Assembly: GCA_011032825.1 (NCBI GenBank)
Contig: JAADJZ010000003.1
Location: 868,001 to 932,000, forward strand
Direction: 5' to 3'
Length of the DNA: 64,000 nt
Source of the DNA: Massariosphaeria phaeospora
Taxonomy: Eukaryota; Ascomycota; Dothideomycetes; Pleosporales
Shown here: positions 33,219 to 43,898 of the stretch, piece after piece
How the letters are laid out: every line of letters starts with the position of its first letter
Numbering within the stretch: position 1 is the first letter of the stretch
Notes under the pieces: model-generated
What the model was told of the DNA's origin: nothing
The model's database searches: none
The model's input: only the letters and a program-made list of their open reading frames with translations
Position numbers and translations under genes: made by a program

Positions 33219-34491
33219 ATGTCGACGCCGAAGACGATCCGCTGGGGCATCCTGGCCACGGGCGGCATCGCTCAGACCTTGTAAGCAGCATGCACATGCA
33301 CATGCACCGCTGTCCCACACCCGACGCCACCTTGCTGACCGTCTTCACAGCACCAAGGACCTGCTCGTCGACCCAACCACGCGCGGCGTCAAGCACATCA
33401 AACACACCGTCGTCGCCGCCGCCTCGTCGTCGTCCAAGTCGCGCGCCGAGCAGTTCCTCAAAGACACAGGCAGCCCCTCGGACGCAAAGGCATATGGCTC
33501 GTACGAAGAGCTCGTCAAGGATGGCAACATCGACGTCATATACATTGCCACGCCGCACTCGCACCACTACCAGAATGCCATGCTGTGCCTCGACGCCGGC
33601 AAGAACGTGCTGTGCGAGAAGGCCTTCACTGTCAACGCCGCCCAGACGCGCGCATTGGCCGACAAGGCTAAGGAGAAGAATCTCTTCCTGATGGAGGCCG
33701 TCTGGACGCGCTACTTCCCCTTGTCCATCTACGTGCGAGGCCTCATCACCTCTGGCCGCATCGGCCCCGTTGGCCGCGTCTTTGCCGACAACAGCATCGC
33801 AATGAACCCGGAGGAGTCCTTCAGCGATGGCAAGCACCGCATGGTCAACCCTGATCTCGCTGGCGGAGCGCTCCTCGATCTCGGCATCTACAGCTTGACC
33901 TGGGTTTTCCAGACCCTGTACCACACCCAGCCCAAGGACACTCGACAACCCCCGAAGGTAGTTGCAGCTCTCAAGTCGTATGGCCCTACCCAGGCGGCCG
34001 ACGAGACTACTACCATGGTGCTCAGCTTTCCGCGCTCCGCAGAAGCAGGTGGCGAGGCCCATGCGATCGCTACTACCTCGCTGCGTGTCGCTACGCTATA
34101 CCATGAGGATGGCGAGGTGCCTGGCATCCGCATCCAGGGCCCAAAGGGAGAGATCCAAGTCTTCCCTCCTGCATTCCGGCCTACACACACAAGGCTTGTT
34201 ATGAAAGATGGCACCATTGAGGACAAGCATTGGCCCCAGCCTGGGCCGGGCAAGGGGAGCAACTTTAAGAATGGCTTTGGAGGCGCACAAAACCCTGAAG
34301 GCGAAGGCCACGGCATGTTCTGGGAGGCGGACGAAGCGGCAACCGCCATCGTCGAGGGCAGGAAAGAGGGCAAGTATGAAGGCCTCGCCGAGAGCATCCT
34401 CATCATGGAGGTCATGGACGAAGTGAGGAAGCAGGGTGGGCTCGTCTATCCCGAGAAGATTGAGACGACCAAGTACCCAACCCAGCTCTAG
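33219..34491 (+). CDS. Gfo/Idh/MocA-family NAD(P)-dependent oxidoreductase
   Basis: Exons 33219-33280 and 33351-34491 (intron GTAAGC...CACAG) give 400 aa. The N-terminal Rossmann fold has IRWGILATGGIAQTF, then IDVIYIATPHSHHY and the catalytic-site AGKNVLCEKAF. The C-terminal half includes FLMEAVWTRYFP and GGALLDLGIYSLTW, which is the signature of the dimeric dihydrodiol dehydrogenase / D-xylose 1-dehydrogenase subgroup. A sugar or diol is the probable substrate, with NADP as likely cofactor (family knowledge). No signal peptide. The 62-nt first exon is typical of these fungal genes. Confidence 0.9.
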
Positions 34492-35123
34492 AGGGTCAGA
34501 GAACATCGAGGATCTAGTTTATTACATATCAGCCATCTGGCCATTTTTGGTTCTGCCTTTGCTTGTGCCAGCGTCGCTTCTGTGTCCGCGACATGTGTGT
34601 TAGATCGGCTTAGCCTCTGTTAATACAATCACTGTCAACGAACCTGTTGGTTTTTGATAAAGCTTGACGCCTTGTAAAACGTGGTTGTAGTCAATAGCTT
34701 ACTTCAAGGCTTGGTAGTTCCTCCTACTCATGAATTTGCGCATCAAACTTTGTCCCAAAGCTGATTTTGCGTCATCTTGTGAAACTACGTGTCGTGTGTT
34801 CTATATAGGACAGGAGGGGCTTTAGTTATCTCGTGGAACTACGTATCGTGTGTTATATATAGGACATGAGGAGCTTTGGTCTCACGTCAGTGTGTTACAA
34901 AGGTAGCGCTTCCAAACCCCTAGATTAAATACATACTTAAATTGTTTTTTGTAAAGAATTCTAGTTCTAGGTGCCCTCGGAAAGCGAAGCTTTTCTTGCA
35001 ATACACAGATAACGTAGTGTCCCCGAATCGCTGAGCTTCTTCTGCCGTACACCCCTTCACTTAGAGCTCCCTAAAAGCTAACCCTTTTTTGCAGTACATG
35101 ACTGTTGAATAACGTGGTGCCCC
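34492..35123. repeat. Intergenic with two short tandem repeats
   Basis: 34776-34879 holds two copies of an about 50-bp unit (GAAACTACGTGTCGTGTGTT / GGAACTACGTATCGTGTGTT, then CTATATAGGACA). 34971-35165 holds about four diverged copies of a 48-bp unit around AAAGCTAAGCTTTTC and CAGYACACAYATGAC. The last copy overlaps the stop codon of the next gene (35124-35126). Confidence 0.7.
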
Positions 35124-37669
35124 CTAAAAGCTAAGCTTTTCCCGCAGCACACACATGACACGTCGTGCCACGTCCAACATGTTCTTACTAGTCTCCACCG
35201 CGCCCTCGATGGCCTCAAGATCCGAGGGCGGAGCAAGCGCTACTTCCTTGACAGCCACGTCCAAGCTGCGCATTGTGCGGTATGTTGGCGAAACCATAAT
35301 CTCCCTGATGTCGTTGAAGATGACCAGGAGTGTGCTGTACAACGCTCTCGCTGTGAGGTTCTCGTAGCTGCAGAAGGAGAGAACGTTTAGATGGGAGGAT
35401 GCGTAGGAGAGGTCTTGGCCGATTTCTTCGCCATAGAAGCCCAGTAGTTTCTGCGAAGCGCTGAACAGAAGGAGCGCGCAGCCGGTGAAACTCGTGTACC
35501 TACAACCAGCATGTTAGGTCAGGCTTGTGGAACAAAGTGCGTGCTGACGGGCTTGACGTACAAAGAAACCCAACAGTGGGATCGGATCGAATTGTCGCTC
35601 TGTAGTAGTGCTGCCACCCGTGCCGACTGCCGTGCCGCCAGGACGCATTGCTCTTCGATGTTTTTCAACGTCTCCATTTCTTCCGGCTCGGTAGGGCTAT
35701 CGCCTAAGCGGAACTTTGCAATGTCAATCAAGCAGTTCCGGTAAGGCTCTATGAACAAGCCGAGAAAGAGTATATGTAACTGCAAAAGAGACCGCTTTGT
35801 ATGCCAGTTCAAGGAAAGGGGATCGGCAAGACTGAGTCGACTTAGTTGCATTGGCGGCGGAAGGGTACGGTGCCACTCGTTAAGGGACTGGAAATGCGCG
35901 CGAGCCTGGGCGACTTTCGGTTGAGATGCTGTCTTCAGGTCAAAGGCGATGTAGGCGGCTAGCTGTCCGAGTTCGCCGACACGTTCATGGAAGACGCCAG
36001 GCCCCTGTCCAGTGCTCGAAGAAGGGGGATGATATAACTAGACAGCGTTAGCAGATAGCTCAAGGCAAGCGGTTATCAAGACCAAGCTGCCCGTCGAGTT
36101 GTTATGAGCACAAATTATGTAGGCGCACTTACCGTCAGATCGTCCTTGTTCACCCGAGAGTCCTGGCTGGTATTGTATGCAAACCAACTGAGCAATGGTT
36201 AGTGGTGTACATACAGCGATGATTGGAAGATAGTGAGCGCATATACCTTTCTAGGAAGACCACGCTTTGGAAAACACTCCACCAATAGCGTGTCACCTCT
36301 TTGGTCATTTCGGATTCGAATGAAGGAGACGTAAATGTCTGCCTACCGATACTAAGGGCTGACACTGGTAAATCTTAGCCCATTGCTCTTGAACTCGAAA
36401 AGCACCAACCGGTTACTTACGCATAAGTCTCCTCGCGCTTTCCACACTGTTAGTGAATCGACATATCGCCAGACAAGCGAAAAGCCGCATGTAGCGGAGA
36501 TCACTCATGTCTGAGGACGAGGACAGCGTGTACAAAAAGAATTGTAGAAATTTCCCCTGAACCTCTAATGAGTGGGAGTCTCCATCGCAATAGCTACCCA
36601 CTGCTGCCATTGCAAAAGCTTCGGTCGTGTATACCGCCGGCTTCAGGTCGCTTTCGGGGTGGTAAACAGTCCTGACAATGTCTGATGATTCGTTCTGATT
36701 CCAGAGGAAGATAAGCGAGCCTGTCCCATACATGAAGGCTTCAACGGCTTTGATGGTCATGTCTTCCGGTGGAAACGCAGTGACTCGGGTCAAGTGGCGG
36801 TCGAGGCCAAGAGATTCCGCGATATGGCGCACCTCACCCATCCCATCCTCGACGGGTGAGGTGGGATCTCGCGTCTGATCCTGCATGATCTCGTCCGTGT
36901 CGACACTCTCTTGGCGGGCACCAGTAGATCCGGTTTCTTCTTCACCTTGCAACTCCGGGGCGGGTGGCTGATCAGAGGGGCCGGATTCGCCAGTAGACGA
37001 GGCTTTGTGCTTTGGGGGAAGTATTGACTCTGGGTTTGGCCGTCCTTGCTTGAAATCATCAAGGTATGTTTGGTAGGTCTTGTAGTCCTCTGTTTGTTTA
37101 TAATCGTTGAGCTCTTCCTTGTACTGTTGCAGTTTATTAGCAACCGGTCTTTCCCAAGCGTCCTGTCGTTCTTTGTCAGAGAGCTCCCTCCAACGCTTGC
37201 CTGTTTCCTTGGCAAGTTCGGCGAAAGATGAACTGTTGAGTGCTGGATCTTGCCGGACTTGCTCGCCAAAGAGGACGTAAGCCGTCTTGGGTTTTTGGGG
37301 AGCACTGGGATCTGGTCGTGGGTGCCGTCGATACCGCCTGGTTGTACGCGCTGCATGGTGTGTTCGGTCGGAAATCTCTCCAACGAGAGGCAGCCCTTCG
37401 GATGACAGAGGACGGCTGCTAGCGCTGTCCCCTGCATGAGATGGGTTTGAGCTACTATATTCGTGTATTGCCCCTTGGAGCTTCCGGCGGTCACCCAGCT
37501 TGAAGCCAAGTTCCGCCAGGTCGATTTCCAGAATTGCGGTCACATCCCTCCAAGTCTCAAAGCCGTTCTCCCGTAGAATCTCTTCATACTGGCCGAGTCC
37601 GAGCCGAGCTAGTACTGTACCCAGCTCGAATTCGTCGACGGTAGACTCCCCCGGAGGACTATAGTCCAT
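35124..37669 (-). CDS. SAM domain - HMG box - fungal transcription factor domain protein
   Basis: Exons (minus) 37669-36421, 36364-36247, 36187-36133, 36037-35562 and 35499-35124 give 757 aa. A SAM domain lies at about residues 12-72 (LARLGLGQYEEILRENGFET), an HMG box at about 123-195 (PQKPKTAYVLFGEQVRQDP, KETGKRWRELSDKERQ), then an acidic linker and, from about 285 to the end, the fungal-specific transcription factor middle region (EAFMYGTGSLIFL, YWWSVFQSVVFLERSWFAYN, SYENLTARALYSTLLVIFND). There is no Zn2Cys6 cluster; the HMG box takes its place. All introns keep frame, with donors GTAAGT, GTATAT, GTAAGT and GTACGT. It should act in the nucleus; targets unknown. The last nine residues are encoded inside a 48-bp tandem repeat. 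Confidence 0.88.
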
Positions 37670-38805
37670 CGCTATAGACGGGCAGGAACGAGGCTTTGAC
37701 TGATGGAGGTTCTGTCGATGCAATGGGTGCGGTTGGGTTATTAGGACCGAGTGGCAAATGTGAGGTCGCTTGCTGACCAAGAAAAGTCGAGGCACGAGCT
37801 AGGCTCATCTTTGCCACAAATTCGCCACCGCCACCTCACCTCTGCGCACGCGCGACGTCAGTACAACGAGTTCCGCGGGAGTGCAGCGCACCTTTGTATC
37901 ACACACACACAACGCAAAAGATTACTACTGTACAGCTCCTGCGACGGCGCAGTCTGGTTTTCGTGTGCGGACCCCCCGCACGTCGGCCCACCAGCTCCGC
38001 CTGTTCTTGATCGCCATTGTCCGCTTTGACCGCGTCGGCATAAATCTAACCCACTACCGCCATAAACCTCGAAGCCTGGAAACAGGACAGCACGCGACGT
38101 GAATTATCCGTCGTAGGAATGTGAAATGATGCTGCACGGCCGACGCTCGGACTCGTTCCAGGATCTCGCTGAAAACAAATGACCTCGGGAGATTCGTCGC
38201 AATGAGCTCGCGAAAACCTTTGATCTTGTATCGTTTCAGGATCCCGCAGTTCCCGTGGCCTAGATCCGAGCTTTTTACCGCCACTGACCGACTTCAGATA
38301 CCCATCTGTGAAACAGCGAGCTCATAGTTCTCGAACAAAATTGCATGCCTCGGAGCAGTTGCAACCAAATTGGATTCAGGATGCATATGGTCGACCCCGG
38401 AATAGGCAAACCATCAACAGCAACGTCTGCAATCACCAGGTGTGGTATAACAAAGGTGCCCCTAGATCTGTTCGAACCGCCGCGAGTCTTACAACTGCTA
38501 GCGGCTGTCAAGACAAGCTTTTCTTACAATCAGTCTGAGGGTCTAGAAAAAGCCATCACCCCATACACTACGACTAGCGGCTCCCTTCGCATCTCGCGTA
38601 CAAGTGAACGATTCAAGTGTGCTTGGTCAACTATCCTATACTAGGGATAGAGGAAGACGTCTTAGTGGTTGTATACAGGTATAAGACAAAAGGCAATCTT
38701 CTCAACACTGCATCCACATCCTCAGGTCTCTTCTCTCACTCTCACTTATCTTCGATTCGTCGCTTTCCCGTCAAACGGAGTACATTCTTTTCATCAATTT
38801 TCGCA
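37670..38805. other. Divergent intergenic region (transcription factor / AA9)
   Basis: 1.1 kb shared upstream region of the minus-strand transcription factor and the plus-strand LPMO gene. CGCTGAAAACAAATGA at 38167-38182 resembles the start of the duplicated segment at 56830 and 58911. The last 100 bp before the LPMO start are C/T-rich. Confidence 0.45.
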
Positions 38806-39968
38806 ATGAAGTCCGCAATCGTCCTCGCTAGTGTAGCTGCGCTGGCTTCGAATGTAGCTGCCCATGCTACATTCCAGCAGTTCTGGGTGGATGGAAAAGA
38901 TCAGATAAGTCTTTTCTATGATCAGCCTGAGCATCGACTAACTTGACCTCACGGTACAACTTGTGCTCGATTGCCCAGCAGCAATAACCCAGTGGGTGTT
39001 GAGAGCAATGACATGCGGTGTGCGTATGGCCTTTGTCTGTTCTAATTCATCACTAACAACCAATAGGCAATGCCAATGGAGGCCCTGCAGCATCTAAATG
39101 TAGCGTGGCAGCCGGCCAAACTGTTACCGTCGAGATGCATCAACACGCGTCCCGCGCTTGCACCGAAGAAGCTATCGGCGGCGCGCATTATGGACCAGTG
39201 CTTGTTTACATGTCGAAAGTCAAGGATGCAGCATCCGCTGATGGCTCGGATCCCTTCTTCAAGATATTCCAGGACACGTGGGGTAAGGCGTCGGCCACGT
39301 CTCAGGGCTCGGACGATTTCTGGGGTACAAAAGACCTGAACGCAAACTGCGGCAAGATGGACGTCAAGATTCCTATGAACCTCGCACCGGGCGACTATCT
39401 GCTTAGGGCGGAAGCTATTGCCCTGCATGCTGCAGGGTCAGCAGGCGGGGCACAGTTCTATATTACGTGCTACCAGGTCACTGTAACTGGCGGAGGATCC
39501 TCGAACCCAGCCGGCGTTACCTTCCCAGGGGCCTACAAGGCGTCTGATCCCGGAGTGCAGATCAACATCTATCAGCAAATGAGCGAATACGTTGCCCCTG
39601 GTCCAGCCGTCATCCCCGGTGGAAGCGAGGCCGTTGCTGGAAAGGTTGGATCAGTCGCTGCTCCCACAGGCGGCGCCAGCGCTCCGGCTGCTACGTCGTC
39701 CTCCCAGAAAGCTCCCGCGAGCACGTTGGTCACATCGGTCAAGCCTGTAACTCCGGTTGCAGAACCCACGCCGACCAAGGCTGCCGTTTCTAGCAAGGCT
39801 GCCACTTCAGTCAAGTCATCCAGCACCAGCGCTGCAGGCACGGGTGCGGGATGCACTGCAGTGGCCAAGTACCAGCAGTGTGGGGGCAGCGGATTCAAGG
39901 GCTGCACGACGTGCGCTGCTGGGGCTACGTGCAAGGTGCAGAACGCATATTACTCGCAGTGTCTGTAG
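38806..39968 (+). CDS. AA9 lytic polysaccharide monooxygenase with CBM1
   Basis: Copper enzyme that oxidatively cleaves cellulose. Exons 38806-38904, 38953-39019 and 39067-39968 give 355 aa. The signal peptide ends VAA, leaving His20 as the N-terminal copper ligand (HATFQQFWVDG). The second ligand is the His in GGAHYGPVLVYM, and QFYITCYQV carries the axial Tyr. A Ser/Thr/Ala linker leads to a CBM1 at about residues 318-355 (KYQQCGGSGFKGCTTC...YYSQCL). Intron 1 starts ATAAGT and ends CTCAC, an AT-AC intron with a CTAAC branch site; only this join gives the conserved DQGTTCARLPSSNNPV. Intron 2 is GTGCGT...AATAG. If intron 1 cannot be spliced the gene is a pseudogene. Confidence 0.9.
38905..38952 (+). 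other. Probable AT-AC intron of the AA9 gene
   Basis: 48 nt from ATAAGTC to GACCTCAC, with CGACTAACTTG near the 3' end. The pattern is a U2-type donor and branch with A at the first and C at the last position. No GT-AG pair nearby restores the AA9 frame. Confidence 0.65.
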
Positions 39969-41504
39969 AGCAGCGGTGACACCCTCAACTGTTCTTGTAT
40001 ATATTTGATCACCTTCGATTCTTCTGCTAGAATACCAGGCCAGGACGCTTTGTATCATAGTGTTTCGGTTCAATTCAGATTTCCAGACCATTATCAATGC
40101 TGGTGAAAACAAAGACTTGCCCCCTCTGTCCCTGTTGAAGCCCTCCTGAGTCCTGTTCATATCAAGCCAGTCGCGAAGATTTCCAGCTTAAGCCGCTGGC
40201 CCTCGATGGGCTCAGCAAGTCGAACCAGGGCTTCTCGGCTCACGGGGGCCGGGGGGAGCCCTGGAGGTTCCAAGGTTGCACGTGCAGGGGCTCCGTCTGG
40301 GCTAGCGCGGTAAGCTCGTCTCGACTCTCCAGGGCTGCAGGCGGGGAACGTCGACATCGACCTTAGGGCTGCACACGACCGAAGACACGTCACGGCCGCC
40401 ATCACTCCCCGGCGTCCACATTTCCCACGACCCCTGGCGGCCTTTGTGAACAGCACATCGATGGCGAGCGCTCCTGGAGGGCGACGACCCCACCCGTGCG
40501 GTCATGGTCATTCCACCTGTGCGTTGCACTGTCGCCGATAACAGACGAGCCGTCACGATTGCCAGCGGAGCCTGCAGTAGTGACTCCACGTCACGGCCTC
40601 GTCGCACACATGCGCCGCCGCGAACGGATGGCCCCAGCAGCCCGATGCCCGAGGGAGCACGGCTGCGTCTGGCTGCGCAACGGGACCTTGATGATGTGCA
40701 GGGCTGAAGCGCGCACTCCAGGTACCCCTTGGCCTGCCACGCTCTCCCGAGCATGAACTCGCCCTCCCACACTGGTGTCATTGGACGCAGCGCACCCTGT
40801 TCTGTCTCACTTGCGTTATCACGCGGCGCGCATTGCAGCACACGACGGAAGCAGTCCAGATGGCGCATGTCCCCAGCATCGACGGCGTGGCACGGAAACG
40901 GTACGGCGCGCGCTTTACCGAGGGACGGGCCGAAGGCCGTGTCAAATGACTGTGCGACATCTGGCGTGCGTTCGGCATTCATTAGCCTTATGGCGTCCTT
41001 CATCAGTCTGCAAGTGACAACTCATGCCTCGAAGCCAGCAACCCACAGCTGCCCATCCGGCCCAAACCCCACGGCGACGACAGCTCATTGGCTAGGTGGA
41101 TCCAATACGGCGGTAACTGGGAGACCGACAGCATGACATATATCTCTTCCTTGCGCCTCTTCTGTATTTGTTTTGCCATGCCGCAGTTCCAGTCCTCGCT
41201 CTCCCCTCGTTCTTGCTCCGAGCAGCTTCTCAGGCCAATCAGGAAGGTCAGCTATTGCCAGCGCAACCGCGTGGCTCTCATCACTGCTATTTCAGAACGT
41301 TCCACTGCATCTGCTGCGAAGCAACCCCGCTTGTGCCTGCCCTGGGTGCAAACTTATCGGCAATTGGAAGGCTGAACTCATGCGGCTGGGATGGCTCTCT
41401 AGACTATAAACGGTGGACCGGAGTCCCTAGGATCACCGTTGTCCTACGTCCCATCCGCGCTTGCGATACTAGCCTACTGTTCGAGGAAGCTCTAATTCTC
41501 TCCA
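39969..41504. other. Intergenic, GC-rich; no supportable gene
   Basis: A 233-codon minus-strand frame (40302-41003) has no recognisable domain and an Arg/Ser-rich composition typical of chance frames in GC-rich DNA. Confidence 0.35.
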
Positions 41505-42111
41505 GTGACTGTCCCGCCATGGCCACCAACCGACAGGAAACCTGGGTGCAAAGACTTCAAAGTGTGTGGACATGCTCCACCGTCATCAATGCTGACTATC
41601 CTCTTTCCAGGCTTCTGCGTTGAGAATTCTATTGAGCAACCACAGTTCCAGGACTATTCTGACCCTCGAGGTGCACTTTCGCCACCTCCTTGGCCATGGC
41701 AGTTTGGCTTACACCACTCAGGCATACGCACGGCTTGGTCCAGCGGCGTTATCGTCCAAGGACGAGAATATCGTGCGCATCTGTGGCGCGATTACCGCTT
41801 CCTTGAACAATCTCGCGAAGAAGCCGCCGAATTGGCATACAGAGCTATCACTGGTGAAACAGCTACAACTGCCGCCGGCCAATACTCCTACGGCCACGGC
41901 TATGGTACATCCCGATAGCTTCAGCGTCGAGGGTGGACCATCTGAGGTCTCTACCTTCCGAAAACCCCACAACGTGACCTCGTCGAGGACTCTCGCTGTC
42001 TGGCGCGGGACTGAGCTACATTCTCTTGGTTTCGTCTCTCTAGTCCTAGGGCGGATCTTTGTCCTTTACCTCGCAATGCTACATTTACGTCTGCGGCGTC
42101 GGCCTTTTTGA
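41505..42111 (+). CDS. Possible hypothetical gene fragment
   Basis: A good intron (41570-41611, GTGTGT, branch GCTGAC, end TTTCCAG) joins the frame ending KPGCKDFK to ASALRILLSNHSS and continues through LAYTTQAYARLGPAALSSKD and ITASLNNLAKKPPNWHTELS to a stop at 42109-42111. The exon 2 frame reads like a real helical protein. The 5' exon and start are uncertain, and no family is recognised. Confidence 0.35.
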
Positions 42112-42885
42112 CGGTACTGTCTTTTTCACTGAAATCTAGGGGGCTGCTCTTCTGATGTCTCTCGCTACGAACTTGATTGTCCAGGGTAGTAGCCTGTGGA
42201 ACCTGCGGCTATGCGGCATGTTACATTTTGTGTTCTCATACGAAGTCTCTCTTACTCTGTTCATGGTCGATCCTCTAAGAGCTTAAGGAAATTTAAAGAC
42301 TTATTCGGCGCTCGATATCCGGGATATATAGGCTACGTAATGGCTGTCTTATCTTCTCCAGGTATCTTGGCTAGTCCCCGCATCTGGACGAAATGTTGGT
42401 CTCTTGTTCGGGTCAGCAATTCAATACATGATGTATCCATCTTACCACTGTGGTCAGCAACCCCACCAAACAACATGGTTCTCCTTATGGTCAAACTAGT
42501 ACAACAATGCTCTACATGAATAAATCCAATATAACAGCTAACAAACTCCAATCCAGCTCGTTGGGGCTTCTCACATACATAGCCTTATACGGCAGGCAGT
42601 CTACAGCATGCACAGGAGTGCTTGTGTGGCGTGTAGGGATACCGACTCATTTCGGGCAGTGTTTACACTCAGAATGTCGACTAGAGTGCCACTCTGAACC
42701 CTGAGCGAACAAACAAAGGTACGTTGACATGCCAAGACATCAGGAAAGGCAGTTCATTCACTAAGGAATAGACTAATCATCAGCTCGTTGGACACCTCGG
42801 TCACTTGCACAGAAAATTTATGTGGTGAATGAAACCATGTTTTGATTCTCCGAAGTATCCAGTGCAGTTTAACCTCATCACACTT
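42112..42885. other. Intergenic, nothing recognised
   Basis: 774 bp with short frames only; 3' flank of the alpha/beta hydrolase at the right end. Confidence 0.4.
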
Positions 42886-43898
42886 TCAGCTCCAGTTCGC
42901 GTGTTCAACCACCCAGTTGTCCTTCACCAAGCTTCCCGGGCTCTGGGCATCTAGCAAAATCGCCTTGGCCGTGGCGTTGTTCCTCCACTGCCACTCCAGA
43001 TACGCGACAGCCGCTTTACCGAACTTGCCCCCGTTCGTCGCCGGGTACGTACCACCATGTCCGGTATCGAGGTTCGCGCGGAACTTGGGTAACCCAGCGT
43101 TGAGTGCCGCATAATCTTTCGCGGACTGGTCATCTTCGTTAGCATGTTTGTGGCAATGGAGAGGCCGTACTATACCGTCGGGTACCCCATATCGTTCTTG
43201 CCTCCAATGATATACGCCACCGGCACCTTGATCTCCTGCAACAGATACCGCCGGTCATCTTGGAAAATCGCAATGTTGAACAGCATAATCCGCTTGACAC
43301 GTTCATCATGGTACGCCGTACTCATAGCCTCCAGCCCGCCGCACGAGTGTCCCGCTGTCGTGGTCTTAGTCACGTCGACATTTCCGTACTTGGCTGCTTT
43401 GCCCGCCGTCGCCCAGTCCAGCGAGTCCCGCATATCCTGCACTTTGCTCTGCTGCGACGTCGACGACCCGCCGTTCGGCGTCCCATCGGCGGCGATCACA
43501 TACCCGTACGAAGCAATCTCCTTTAGGAAATTCTCATATGTGCCTGCGCCTAGGGTGCACGCGCCATTGCCCCAGGCGATGAACGGCATGCTCAGGTTGC
43601 CGGTGGGTGGGGTTTTGGGCGCGAAGATGGTGTGGTTCGGCAGTGTCGGGTCGGTGATCATTTGCGCTGGGTATGGGCCCGAGCCTGATGTCTTTTGGCC
43701 GTTTCCGCGGGGTGTCTCAGTGCCAGTGCCGCCGTCGCCGACGTATTTGGGTAGGTCTTGCAGCGAGATGCTGAAGATGCCGCCGGCAAAGTCGCCATCG
43801 CCTTTTGCGGGGAAGTTTCCGGGCGCAGGCTTGAAGGTTTGGGCGAGGGAAGGAGAAGAGAGGAGGAGCACGGGGAGAGTGAGGAGTACGGTATGCAT
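42886..43898 (-). CDS. Secreted alpha/beta hydrolase
   Basis: Exons 43898-43176 and 43125-42886 (intron GTATAG, branch GCTAAC, end GACCAG) give 320 aa. It has a signal peptide (MHTVLLTLPVLLLSSPSLAQ), then a hydrolase fold: PFIAWGNGACTLGAGTYENF with the oxyanion region, GYVIAADGTPNGG, nucleophile elbow TAGHSCGGLEA (Ser), and RVKRIMLFNIAIF. In exon 2 NLDTGHGGTY carries the catalytic His. It resembles the chlorophyllase / polyhydroxybutyrate depolymerase-like secreted group of fungi; the substrate is unknown. I chose the ATG that starts the signal peptide, not the ATG 87 bp upstream. Confidence 0.87.

Noticed and set aside
40302..41003. 233-codon minus-strand frame
   Set aside because: GC-rich region, Arg/Ser-rich composition, no domain, no supported start or introns.
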